Below, piece after piece: positions 33,939 through 42,514 of a stretch of 56,062 nt of DNA (position 1 is its first letter; each line of letters opens with the position of its first letter). This stretch comes from an uncultured Eubacteriales bacterium (lineage in GTDB: Bacteria; Bacillota; Clostridia; Lachnospirales; Lachnospiraceae): the NCBI GenBank assembly GCA_949289145.1, contig CASEML010000071.1, positions 1 to 56,062 of the forward strand. The letters run 5' to 3'. The position numbers and the translations under genes were made by a program. A model generated the notes under the pieces. That model made no database searches. It was not told where the DNA came from and worked only from the letters and a program-made list of their open reading frames with translations.

Positions 33939-35576
33939 TTAATTATCGTATTCTTCATTATCCACAGTGAAAATCTGACGCTTTTTCGCCATTTCATCAC
34001 TTTCTAAGTATTCATCGTAAGTAGTCATTTTATCAATTAATGTACCATCCGGAATAATTTCCATAATGCGGTTTGCAGTTGTCTGCACAAATTGATGGTC
34101 ACGGGAGGAGAATAAAATAACCCCAGGAAATTTAATTAAACCATTGTTTAAAGCAGTAATCGATTCCATATCCAAATGGTCTGTAGGTTCATCAAAAATA
34201 AGAACATTCGCACCGCTGATCATCATCTTAGATACCATACAACGTACTTTTTCACCACCAGACAATACATTTACTTTTTTCACCCCATCATCACCGGAAA
34301 ATAACATCCTTCCAAGGAAACCGCGGACATAAGTAACATCTTTGACAGGAGAATACTGTGTCAGCCAGTCAACGATTGGAAGGTCGCAGTTGAATTCTTC
34401 TGTATTATCCTTTGGAAAATAAGCCTGAGAAGTAGTAACCCCCCATTTAAAGGTCCCCTCATCTGGTTCCATTTCTCCAGCAAGTATTTTAAAGAGGGTA
34501 GTTTTTGCCAGTTCGTTTCCGCCTACGAAAGCCACCTTATCTTCGCGTCCGATAATAAAGGAAATATTGTCTAAGACCTTCACTCCATCAATAGTTTTGG
34601 AAAGATTTTCCACCATCAGCACATCATTACCGATTTCTCGTTCCGGACGGAAGTCAATATAAGGATATTTACGGCTGGAAGGTTTAATTTCATCTAATTG
34701 GATTTTTTCTAAGGCTTTTTTTCTGGAAGTAGCTTGCTTGGATTTGGAAGCGTTAGCGCTAAACCTTGAAATAAAGTCCTGTAATTCTTTAATTTTTTCT
34801 TCTTTTTTCTTATTGGCTTCCTTCATCTGTTTTATGAGAAGCTGGCTGGATTCATACCAAAAATCATAATTTCCGGCATAAAGCTGGATTTTAGCATAGT
34901 CAATATCTGCAATGTGGGTGCACACTTTGTTTAAGAAATAACGGTCATGAGATACCACAATCACAGTGTTTTCAAAATTAATTAAAAATTCTTCCAGCCA
35001 TTCAATAGCATTTAAATCCAAATGGTTGGTAGGTTCATCCAAAAGAAGGATATCAGGATTTCCAAACAATGCCTGCGCAAGTAATACTTTGACTTTTTCA
35101 CTGCCCTTTAAGTCACCCATAAGGGAGTAATGCAGTTCTGTGGGGATTCCAAGACCATTTAAAAGAGTGGCAGCATCAGATTCCGCTTCCCATCCATTCA
35201 TTTCCGCAAATTCACCTTCTAATTCACTGGCGCGGATACCATCCTCGTCAGTAAAGTCTTCTTTTGCATATATGGCTTCTTTTTCTTTCATAATGTCATA
35301 TAGGCGCTGATTTCCCATGATGACCGTATCTAATACGGGAAATTCATCATATTTAAAGTGATCCTGCTGTAAAAAGGAAAGACGTTGCCCCGGAGTGATA
35401 ATAACTTCACCATTGGTGGATTCAATCTGTCCGGATAATATTTTCAAAAATGTGGATTTACCGGCACCGTTGGCACCGATTAGACCGTAGCAGTTTCCTT
35501 CTGTAAATTTAATATTTACATCTTCAAACAAAGCCTTTTTCCCGATTCGTAATGTTACGTTACTTGTACTAATCAT
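33939..35576 (-). CDS. ABC-F family ATPase (YkpA/YbiT-like)
   Basis: 545-aa soluble protein with two ABC cassettes and no membrane part, acting on ribosomes. Cassette 1 (about 1-240) has Walker A GANGAGKST, Walker B ILLLDEPTNHLD and VSHDRYF. The linker (about 240-320) is charged. Cassette 2 (about 320-530) has LSGGEKVRC and LIFDEPTDHLD. Unusual points: the first signature is LKGSEK, the second Walker A is GGNELAKTT (Ala in place of the last Gly) and the second H-loop reads SSRDHQ with Arg in place of His. These may be subfamily traits of clostridial YkpA-like proteins. An antibiotic-resistance role is not indicated. Confidence 0.92.
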   Translation of the reverse strand: MISTSNVTLRIGKKALFEDVNIKFTEGNCYGLIGANGAGKSTFLKILSGQIESTNGEVIITPGQRLSFLQQDHFKYDEFPVLDTVIMGNQRLYDIMKEKEAIYAKEDFTDEDGIRASELEGEFAEMNGWEAESDAATLLNGLGIPTELHYSLMGDLKGSEKVKVLLAQALFGNPDILLLDEPTNHLDLNAIEWLEEFLINFENTVIVVSHDRYFLNKVCTHIADIDYAKIQLYAGNYDFWYESSQLLIKQMKEANKKKEEKIKELQDFISRFSANASKSKQATSRKKALEKIQLDEIKPSSRKYPYIDFRPEREIGNDVLMVENLSKTIDGVKVLDNISFIIGREDKVAFVGGNELAKTTLFKILAGEMEPDEGTFKWGVTTSQAYFPKDNTEEFNCDLPIVDWLTQYSPVKDVTYVRGFLGRMLFSGDDGVKKVNVLSGGEKVRCMVSKMMISGANVLIFDEPTDHLDMESITALNNGLIKFPGVILFSSRDHQFVQTTANRIMEIIPDGTLIDKMTTYDEYLESDEMAKKRQIFTVDNEEYDN

Positions 35577-35642
35577 GCTTAATTTACCTTTCTATGTGTC
35601 ATTTTCAAAAGTTTTTCAAAATTTGTAAATTCTACGCTTACT

Positions 35643-35670
35643 ATTTTACCGAAAATCCGTTATTTTGCAA
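35643..35670 (-). promoter_or_regulatory. Promoter for the ABC-F/PHP operon
   Basis: On the minus strand TTGCAA (35665-35670), 16 nt, TAAAAT (35643-35648). Confidence 0.45.
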
Positions 35671-35690
35671 GTGGTTTTGAAAAATAATAT

Positions 35691-35881
35691 GTGAATCGGT
35701 AACAGTTCAGCCATGGCATGTCATACAAGTGTATTATGCTGGCATAAAATGCACTTGTATGACATACCATGAACGGAACGCCTGTATAGGAGCAAAAGTA
35801 GCTACAAAGCAGCGGGAAGCACGTAGTGCGATTTTGCGAATGGCGTGGGCTGAACTGTTACGTGAACCAGTAACAGTTCAG
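35691..35881. mobile_element. MITE-like intergenic element (copy C) with 14-bp terminal inverted repeats
   Basis: GTAACAGTTCAGCC (35699-35712) and GGCTGAACTGTTAC (35848-35861) are perfect 14-bp inverted ends of a 163-bp non-coding element. Inside, 35713-35732 and the segment around 35752-35770 form a long hairpin (TGTCATACAAGTG with CACTTGTATGACA). A 20-nt direct repeat, GTGAAYCRGTAACAGTTCAG, starts at 35691 and again at 35862, so a second left end follows the first element. No transposase is encoded. The rest of 35577-36070 holds only the promoters listed and a weak hairpin near 35890-35925. Confidence 0.6.
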
Positions 35882-35956
35882 ATTTATTGCTTAGAAGGAC
35901 GCTCATAAGTGCTGTTCTTCGAAGCCGATAGGTGTGAATAATTTACATTTTAGAGT

Positions 35957-35985
35957 TTGCTTAGGAACCGTTTACATGATATGAT
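35957..35985 (+). promoter_or_regulatory. Possible promoter for the purine nucleoside phosphorylase gene
   Basis: TTGCTT (35957-35962), 17 nt, TATGAT (35980-35985). A TATAAT at 36033-36038 without a good -35 box is an alternative. Confidence 0.4.
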
Positions 35986-36070
35986 TAACATATTAGTTGT
36001 TTTTTGATACGTTAATTTAGATTTGGGAAAAGTATAATATGAAAACAAAAAGAAAGGCAGTGAGTCGTCT

Positions 36071-36892
36071 ATGAGCAGAGTATACGAATCCCTCAATAAA
36101 TGTTACGAGGAGATCAAAGATAAGATTCCGCTAAAGCCAAAGTTAGCATTGATTTTAGGTTCGGGGCTGGGAGATTTTGCGGATACCATTGAACTTAAAG
36201 GTGAGATTTCCTATAGGGATATCGAAGGTTTTCCGGTTTCTACCGTGGCAGGACATAAGGGAAGATTTGTATTTGGATATGTAGGGAAGGTTCCGATAGT
36301 AATCATGCAGGGAAGAGTTCACTATTACGAAGGTTATTCTATGGAAGAAGTGGTAATGCCGGTCCGCTTAATGAAACTTATGGGAGCGGAAATTTTATTT
36401 CTTACCAATGCGGCAGGGGCTATAAACCCTAAGTTTCATCCGGGAGATTTCATGATGCTTACAGATCATATTGCGGAATTTGTACCCTCCCCCCTGATTG
36501 GAGAAAATTTGGAGGAATTGGGAGTACGTTTTCCGGATATGAGCAATGTGTATGATTTATCCTTGCAAGAACATATAAAAAAATGTGCAGACAATTTAAA
36601 TATTCCAATCAAACAGGGAGTGTATATTCAATTTACCGGACCAGCTTACGAAACGCCTGCAGAGATTCGCATGTGCGGTGTGATTGGAGCTGATGCAGTG
36701 GGAATGAGCACTGCCTGTGAAGCGGTGGCGGCCAGACATATGGGAATGCGGGTATGCGGTATCTCCTGTATTTCCAATATGGCCAGTGGAATTAGTGAAG
36801 TTCCTCTGTCTCACAAGGAAGTGCAGGAAACCGCAGACCGTGTGGCGCCTCAGTTTAAAAAATTAGTAGAAAATATTATTGAGACCATATAG
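36071..36892 (+). CDS. punA: Purine nucleoside phosphorylase (inosine/guanosine type)
   Basis: 273-aa trimeric-type PNP that splits inosine and guanosine to base and ribose-1-phosphate. Characteristic segments: ILGSGLGDFAD, VAGHKGRFVFG, QGRVHYYEGYSMEEV, TNAAGAINPKFHPGDFMMLTDHI, GPAYETPAEIRM and the C-terminal ISCISNMASGI. The substrate-binding stretch reads GMSTACEAVAARH rather than the common GMSTVPEV, a small variation. Cytidine deaminase follows after 30 bp, so the pair forms a nucleoside-salvage operon. Confidence 0.95.
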   Translation: MSRVYESLNKCYEEIKDKIPLKPKLALILGSGLGDFADTIELKGEISYRDIEGFPVSTVAGHKGRFVFGYVGKVPIVIMQGRVHYYEGYSMEEVVMPVRLMKLMGAEILFLTNAAGAINPKFHPGDFMMLTDHIAEFVPSPLIGENLEELGVRFPDMSNVYDLSLQEHIKKCADNLNIPIKQGVYIQFTGPAYETPAEIRMCGVIGADAVGMSTACEAVAARHMGMRVCGISCISNMASGISEVPLSHKEVQETADRVAPQFKKLVENIIETI

Positions 36893-36922
36893 AAATCTAA
36901 CAAAAAAGAAAGGGAACAGCAG

Positions 36923-37330
36923 ATGGAGAATGAAATGTTAATAAAGGAGGCTTTTGGGGCAAGAGAAAAATCTTATGCCCCCTATTCTCATTTTCATGTG
37001 GGAGCAGCATTGCTTACCAAAAATAGCAAAGTTTACACAGGCTGTAATATTGAAAATGCAGCCTTTTCTCCAGCCAACTGTGCAGAGCGTACCGCCATAT
37101 TTAAAGCGGTAAGTGAGGGGGAAAAAGACTTTGTAAAAATTGCCATTGTGGGTGGCGCAGAGGGAAAAACAATGGAATATTGTCCCCCCTGCGGCGTGTG
37201 TCGACAAGTGATGCGGGAATTTACTGTACCAGAGAAATTTGTGATCGTTTTGGCAAAAAGTCTTAAAGAGTACAGGGAATATACATTGGCGGAGTTATTT
37301 CCGGAAGGCTTCGGACCAGAGAATTTGTAA
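36923..37330 (+). CDS. cdd: Cytidine deaminase
   Basis: 135-aa homotetrameric zinc enzyme that converts cytidine and deoxycytidine to uridine forms. The zinc and catalytic residues are visible: NCAERTA (Cys-Ala-Glu, with Glu as proton shuttle) and PPCGVCRQ (two Cys). The N-terminal YAPYSHFHVGAALL and GCNIENAAFSPANCAE are typical. GGGAACAG precedes the ATG. It shares an operon with the PNP gene upstream; no pyrimidine phosphorylase is adjacent. Confidence 0.96.
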   Translation: MENEMLIKEAFGAREKSYAPYSHFHVGAALLTKNSKVYTGCNIENAAFSPANCAERTAIFKAVSEGEKDFVKIAIVGGAEGKTMEYCPPCGVCRQVMREFTVPEKFVIVLAKSLKEYREYTLAELFPEGFGPENL

Positions 37331-37347
37331 TTATCTTGGAAAAAGTA

Positions 37348-37376
37348 TTGCGGAAAGTACGGGAAATCATTATAAT
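37348..37376 (+). promoter_or_regulatory. sigma-A promoter for hisS
   Basis: TTGCGG (37348-37353), 17 nt, TATAAT (37371-37376). The leader is short, and no T-box is visible. Confidence 0.6.
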
Positions 37377-37409
37377 TGAAAGAAAAATATCAGAGTAAGG
37401 ATGTAAAAA

Positions 37410-38648
37410 ATGAAAGTTAAAAGTGTAAAAGGAACAAACGATTATTTACCGGAGCAGGCAAGAATACGGGATTACCTGCAGAATAAGATTTTAGAAGTGT
37501 ATACAGAAAATGGGTTTGAGCATATTATCACACCAGCCATTGAGGATGCAGAAAATTTGGATAAGAGTGAGGGCGGCGAAAATTTAAATCTTATCTTTAA
37601 AATTTTAAAGAGAGGGGACAAGCTGGCGAAGGTAATTGAAGAAGGAAATATGGAGCAGCTGTCAGATATGGGACTTCGCTATGATCTGACGCTGCCCTTG
37701 AGCCGTTATTATGCCAACAATAAAAATGAACTGATTTCTCCGATGAAGTGTATACAGATTGACCGTGTATATCGCGCAGAACGTCCACAGAAAGGACGTT
37801 TGAGAGAATTTATTCAGTGTGATATTGATATCTTAGGTACTTCCTCCATTAATGCAGAAATTGAATTAATCTGTACTACCACAAAGGCACTGCTTGCCAT
37901 TGGAATGGAGGAATTTACTGTAAAGGTCAACGACAGAAGAATTCTGCGCGCTGTGCTTTTGTACATGGGCTTTGCAGAGGAAGAGTTAGACAGTGTGTGC
38001 ATTATTTTTGATAAGATGGATAAAATCGGTGCAGAGGGCGTAGAACGTGAATTAGAGGAAAAAGGATATGCTTTAGAGGTGATTGGAAAGTTTGCAGATT
38101 TTCTGAAAGACGGAGATTTTTCACTGGAACGCATTGAGGCGATGATTGGCGAGAATGAAGCCATTGGTAATGTAAAGAAGATTATGGACATAGCAGCACA
38201 GCTTTCGGAAGGAAAATATGATTTGAAATATGATATTTCGCTGGTGAGAGGTCAGGGATATTATACAGGAACTGTATTTGAAGTAGAAAGCAATAAGTTT
38301 AAGGGTGCCATTGCCGGCGGCGGAAGATATGACAACCTGATTGGAAAATTTTTACATGAGGATGTTCCGGCAGTGGGATTTTCCATTGGATTTGAACGTA
38401 TCTATGCAATTCTTAGTGAACAGGGAATCAAAGAAGAAGAGTCTAAAAAACGGGTGGCAGTGTTGTACGATGCAGATGATATTGTTGCGGCATACAAGAA
38501 GGCGGAGGAACTGCGCAAAGAATATGCAGTAACATTATTTGAAAGACCGAAAAAGGTAGGAAAATTCTTAAACAAACTGGAAGAGAAGGGATACTATGGC
38601 TTTTATCAGTTAGGACAAAGTGAAGAAATTTCTGTTATGAGACAGTAA
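37410..38648 (+). CDS. hisS: Histidine--tRNA ligase
   Basis: 412-aa class II aminoacyl-tRNA synthetase. Motif 1 region VKGTNDYLPEQARIRDYL, motif 2 YRAERPQKGRLREFIQCDIDILG and motif 3 GFSIGFERIYAIL are visible. The histidine-specific loop reads LVRGQGYYTGTVFE instead of the usual RGLDYYTG, and the anticodon-binding domain after residue 335 is short (about 75 residues). This is not HisZ, because an anticodon-like domain with VAVLYDADD is present. The variant resembles a HisRS type found in Clostridia, possibly a second copy. aspS, its usual neighbour, is absent. Confidence 0.88.
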   Translation: MKVKSVKGTNDYLPEQARIRDYLQNKILEVYTENGFEHIITPAIEDAENLDKSEGGENLNLIFKILKRGDKLAKVIEEGNMEQLSDMGLRYDLTLPLSRYYANNKNELISPMKCIQIDRVYRAERPQKGRLREFIQCDIDILGTSSINAEIELICTTTKALLAIGMEEFTVKVNDRRILRAVLLYMGFAEEELDSVCIIFDKMDKIGAEGVERELEEKGYALEVIGKFADFLKDGDFSLERIEAMIGENEAIGNVKKIMDIAAQLSEGKYDLKYDISLVRGQGYYTGTVFEVESNKFKGAIAGGGRYDNLIGKFLHEDVPAVGFSIGFERIYAILSEQGIKEEESKKRVAVLYDADDIVAAYKKAEELRKEYAVTLFERPKKVGKFLNKLEEKGYYGFYQLGQSEEISVMRQ

Positions 38649-38660
38649 TACTATGGATAG

Positions 38661-38693
38661 GAACCTTGCATGAACATGCAGGGTTCTTTTTAC
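38661..38693 (+). terminator. Rho-independent terminator after hisS
   Basis: GAACCTTGCAT (38661-38671) pairs with ATGCAGGGTTC (38676-38686), with one G-U pair and a GAAC loop, followed by TTTTT. Confidence 0.85.
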
Positions 38694-38797
38694 AAAAACT
38701 TTACAAAAGCAGAGCAAATATAATAGAAAATCCATTGAAAGAAATAGCGAAATAGCTTAAAATAGAAAAGAATATATAAGTGGGAGGCGATAGGAAC

Positions 38798-40339
38798 ATG
38801 AAGAAGGTTATTTTTGCGGCAATTTATATTCGATCCTACGAAACAGGCATGAAGATATTCGAGTTTTCGGGACGAAGTGGCATGAAGGAAATAAACAGTG
38901 TCATTAACCACCTAGAATTGGGGACAGATGCATTTACAAAAGAAAAAATTAGTCAGGAAATGATTGACAGACTTTGCAAAACCTTAAATGATTTTAAGGG
39001 CTTTATGAAAGAATATGGAGTGGAAGAATACCGGGTATGTGCCACTAGTGCTTTGCGAGAGGTGAAAAATACAAGGATTTTGTTGGAACAGATCAAGGTG
39101 AGGACCGGGTTTCAGATAGAAATATTAAGTAATTCAGAACAGAGGTTTATCGGGTATAAATCCATTGCTTCTAAGTGGAGCGAATTTAATGAAGTGATTA
39201 AAAAGGGAACAGCTATTATTGATGTGGGCGGCGGCAGTATTCAGGTGTCACTGTTTGATAAGGACAGTCTGATTACTACCCAAAATATTAGGCTGGGATC
39301 TTTGAGAATCCGTGAAACTTTATCAGCATTAGAAAACAGAAGTACCCATTATGGTCAGTATGTGGAAGAATTAATAAGCACAGAACTAACACATTTTAAG
39401 AAGTTTTATTTAAAGGACAGAAATATAAAAAATATTATTATCACAGGAGAGTTTATCACTAATCTTATTGCAAGGACAGACAATAATTTCATCAATGGCT
39501 GTGCAACTTATCAAGAATATATGAAAATATATGAGAAGATATCAAAACTGACTCCAGAGCAGGCAGCAAAGAAATTGGATGTTCCCACGGAAAATGCAAG
39601 ATTGATTTTTCCTTTTGCCATAATATATAAGAGGTTTTTAGAGATTATGGAAGCAGAAACCATCTGGGCTCCTGATAGAGACTTAGGTGACGGAATTGCT
39701 TTCGATTATGCAGAGCGAAGACAGTTAATTAAATCAGAACATAATTTTGAAGATGATATTATTGCATCGGCTAAAAATATAGCAAAGCGGTATATGTCAG
39801 GGAAAAATCATATAAATGTAATGGAAGAGCTGGCGGTATCTCTTTTTGATGTGACAAAGAAAGTGCATGGATTAAGCAAAAGAGAAAGATTATTACTGCG
39901 TATCGCGGTGATTCTGTGTGATTGTGGAAAATACATTAGTATGTCAAGAAGTGCGGATTGTGCCTATAATATTATCATGGCAACAGAAATTATCGGCTTA
40001 TCCCACAAAGAAAGAGAACTTGTGGCTTATGTAGTGAAGTTCAATACAGAAGAATTTGAATATTTTGATACAATTTCTTCCTATACTAGACTTGGGGAGA
40101 AGGAATACTTAGTGATGGCAAAATTGACAGCCATGCTTCGGTTGGTGAATTCTATGGACTACAGTAATAAACAGAAATTTAAAAATGCCAGATTCACAGT
40201 ACGGGAAAAACAGTTGGTCATTTCCGTTGCGTCTAATGATGATATTATGCTGGAAAAAGAAAAAATTCGGGAAACGGCTGAATTTTTCGAAGAAATATTA
40301 GGAGTTTCACCGGTAGTAAAGCAGAAGAAAAGTATTTAA
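38798..40339 (+). CDS. ppx: Ppx/GppA-family protein, divergent exopolyphosphatase
   Basis: 513-aa protein of the ASKHA phosphatase fold with a C-terminal HD-like helical domain. VCATSALREVKN, the second phosphate motif AIIDVGGGSIQVSLF and IIITGEFITNL are family marks. The first phosphate loop, normally IDxGSNS, reads IYIRSYET, so the usual Asp and Gly are lost. The HD motif of the C-terminal domain reads CDCGKYIS instead of HDIGKYIS. It may therefore be inactive or regulatory, although it sits 12 nt upstream of ppk1. GGGAGG about 10 nt before the ATG at 38798 sets the start; a GTG at 38780 is less likely. Confidence 0.85.
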   Translation: MKKVIFAAIYIRSYETGMKIFEFSGRSGMKEINSVINHLELGTDAFTKEKISQEMIDRLCKTLNDFKGFMKEYGVEEYRVCATSALREVKNTRILLEQIKVRTGFQIEILSNSEQRFIGYKSIASKWSEFNEVIKKGTAIIDVGGGSIQVSLFDKDSLITTQNIRLGSLRIRETLSALENRSTHYGQYVEELISTELTHFKKFYLKDRNIKNIIITGEFITNLIARTDNNFINGCATYQEYMKIYEKISKLTPEQAAKKLDVPTENARLIFPFAIIYKRFLEIMEAETIWAPDRDLGDGIAFDYAERRQLIKSEHNFEDDIIASAKNIAKRYMSGKNHINVMEELAVSLFDVTKKVHGLSKRERLLLRIAVILCDCGKYISMSRSADCAYNIIMATEIIGLSHKERELVAYVVKFNTEEFEYFDTISSYTRLGEKEYLVMAKLTAMLRLVNSMDYSNKQKFKNARFTVREKQLVISVASNDDIMLEKEKIRETAEFFEEILGVSPVVKQKKSI

Positions 40340-40351
40340 AGGGGGAAAAGT

Positions 40352-42514
40352 ATGGAAAAGAAAAATTTCGGAAAACCAGAATATTATAAAAACAGAGAGT
40401 TAAGCTGGATTTTATTTAATACCAGAGTGTTAGAAGAAGCAAAGGATAAAACCAACCCGCTGTTTGAACGTATCAAATTTTTAAGCATTACTTCTTCTAA
40501 TTTAGATGAATTTTTTATGGTCAGGGTAGCTTCTTTAAAAGATATGGTAAATGCAGAGTATGATAAAAAAGATATTGCGGGAATGACACCTCAGGAGCAG
40601 TTAACAGAGATTAGCAAAGAGACCCATAATTTTGTGACTTCCCAGTATAACACATACAATCGGTCACTGCTGCCGGCTTTAAAGGCAGAGCATTTGCATT
40701 TAATATCTTCTCATGAAGAACTGAACGAAGAGCAGAAAGACTTTGTAGATATTTTTTTTATGGAAAATGTGTATCCGGTGCTGACACCTATGGCAGTGGA
40801 TTCCTCCAGACCGTTTCCTTTGATTCGAAACAAAACTTTAAATATCGGGGCATTGCTGTCAAAAAAGGAAAACGGCGAAGAATTAGAGTTTGCTACGGTG
40901 CAGGTTCCGGCAGTGATTCCTAGAATTGTGCCGCTTCCTGACAGTAAAGATGGAGAGAAAAATATTATTTTGCTGGAAGAGGTAATTGAAAGAAATATTG
41001 ACAAATTATTTCTTAATTATAATGTTATCTGTGCTCATCCTTACAGAATCATGCGCAATGCGGACTTAAGCATCGACGAAGATGAAGCAGAAGATTTATT
41101 AAAGGAAATCGAACGGCAGTTGAAAAAGCGCCAGTGGGGTGAAGCAATTCGGTTAGAAGTGGAAGAACGGATGGATAAACGGCTGTTGAAGATTCTAAAA
41201 AAGGAGCTTCGCATCAAAGAAGAAGATATTTTTAAAATAAATGGACCTCTTGATCTGACCTTTTTAATGAAGTTATACGGAATGGAGGGATTTGAGCAAT
41301 TAAAATATCCTAAATATAAGCCCCAGCCGGTACCGGAAATTGATGAGGGAGAAAGTATTTTTCGTCAGATTCGAAAAGGAGATATTCTCCTTCATCACCC
41401 ATATCAGACCTTTGATCCGGTAGTGAATTTTGTAAAACAGGCGGCTAGAGATAAGGATGTACTGGCAATTAAGCAGACCCTTTACCGTGTCAGTGGAAAT
41501 TCGCCGATTATTGCAGCATTGGCTCAGGCGGCAGAAAACGGAAAACAGGTTTCTGTACTGGTGGAATTAAAAGCAAGATTTGATGAAGAAAACAACATAG
41601 GCTGGGCAAAAATGCTAGAAAAAGCCGGTTGTCATGTAATTTACGGTCTGGTGGGCTTAAAAACCCATAGCAAGATTACGCTGGTAGTCAGAAAAGAAGA
41701 AGATGGAATCCGACGTTATGTACATTTGGGAACGGGGAATTATAACGATGCCACCGCAAAGTTGTATACAGACTTAGGACTTTTGACTTGTTCAGAGCGG
41801 ATTGGTGCAGATGCCACCGCAGTGTTTAATATGTTGTCCGGCTATTCAGAACCAAAGGCGTGGAACTGCCTTTCGGTAGCGCCAATCTGGCTTCGTGATA
41901 AGTTTGTCAGTTTGATTGAGCGTGAAAGAGATAATGCGCGGCAGGGAAAAAAAGCACATATTATTGCAAAGATGAATTCCCTTTGTGACAGAGGTATTAT
42001 TGAAAGTCTGTATGAAGCGTCGGCAGCAGGGGTGAAAATCGAACTGATTGTTCGCGGGATCTGCTGTTTGAAGGTGGGGATTCCGGGAGTCAGTGAAAAC
42101 ATTACCGTACGTTCCATTGTGGGGAATTTCCTAGAACACAGCAGAATTTATTATTTTTATGACAATGGAAATGAAGAAATTTATATGTCCAGTGCTGACT
42201 GGATGTCTAGAAATTTGGACCGCAGAGTAGAGATATTGTTCCCAGTGGAAGATGAGAAGTTAAAGAAAAAAGTAATGCATATTTTAGAGATTCAGTTGGC
42301 AGATACGCTGAAAGCCCGGGTGTTGAAAGCAGGCGGTACCTATGAAAGAGTGGACAAACGGGGAAAAGCGTTGCTCAGTTCCCAAGACTATTTCTGTCAG
42401 GAAGCTGCAAAATTAAATGAAGCAGAGAGTGTTACTAAGATACAGCGAGTATTTATACCAGAAGAATCCATAAAGGAAAAGGAAGTAGAAGATGATGAAA
42501 GCATGCATATTTGA
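40352..42514 (+). CDS. ppk1: Polyphosphate kinase 1
   Basis: 720-aa enzyme that makes and reverses inorganic polyphosphate from ATP. The N domain (YYKNRELSWILFNTRVLEEA), the head domain and two phospholipase-D-like C domains are all present. The phospho-accepting His lies in YVHLGTGNYND, and the second active His is in GLKTHSKITLVVRKE. Typical late segments are SSADWMSRNLDRRVEILFP. Length is normal. AAGGGGG precedes the ATG. It forms an operon with the Ppx-like gene upstream and overlaps the HAD phosphatase gene by 23 nt. Confidence 0.97.
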   Translation: MEKKNFGKPEYYKNRELSWILFNTRVLEEAKDKTNPLFERIKFLSITSSNLDEFFMVRVASLKDMVNAEYDKKDIAGMTPQEQLTEISKETHNFVTSQYNTYNRSLLPALKAEHLHLISSHEELNEEQKDFVDIFFMENVYPVLTPMAVDSSRPFPLIRNKTLNIGALLSKKENGEELEFATVQVPAVIPRIVPLPDSKDGEKNIILLEEVIERNIDKLFLNYNVICAHPYRIMRNADLSIDEDEAEDLLKEIERQLKKRQWGEAIRLEVEERMDKRLLKILKKELRIKEEDIFKINGPLDLTFLMKLYGMEGFEQLKYPKYKPQPVPEIDEGESIFRQIRKGDILLHHPYQTFDPVVNFVKQAARDKDVLAIKQTLYRVSGNSPIIAALAQAAENGKQVSVLVELKARFDEENNIGWAKMLEKAGCHVIYGLVGLKTHSKITLVVRKEEDGIRRYVHLGTGNYNDATAKLYTDLGLLTCSERIGADATAVFNMLSGYSEPKAWNCLSVAPIWLRDKFVSLIERERDNARQGKKAHIIAKMNSLCDRGIIESLYEASAAGVKIELIVRGICCLKVGIPGVSENITVRSIVGNFLEHSRIYYFYDNGNEEIYMSSADWMSRNLDRRVEILFPVEDEKLKKKVMHILEIQLADTLKARVLKAGGTYERVDKRGKALLSSQDYFCQEAAKLNEAESVTKIQRVFIPEESIKEKEVEDDESMHI

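Noticed and set aside
37410-38648. HisZ (ATP phosphoribosyltransferase regulatory subunit) instead of HisRS
   Set aside because: An anticodon-binding-like C-terminal domain is present and no histidine biosynthesis gene lies nearby.
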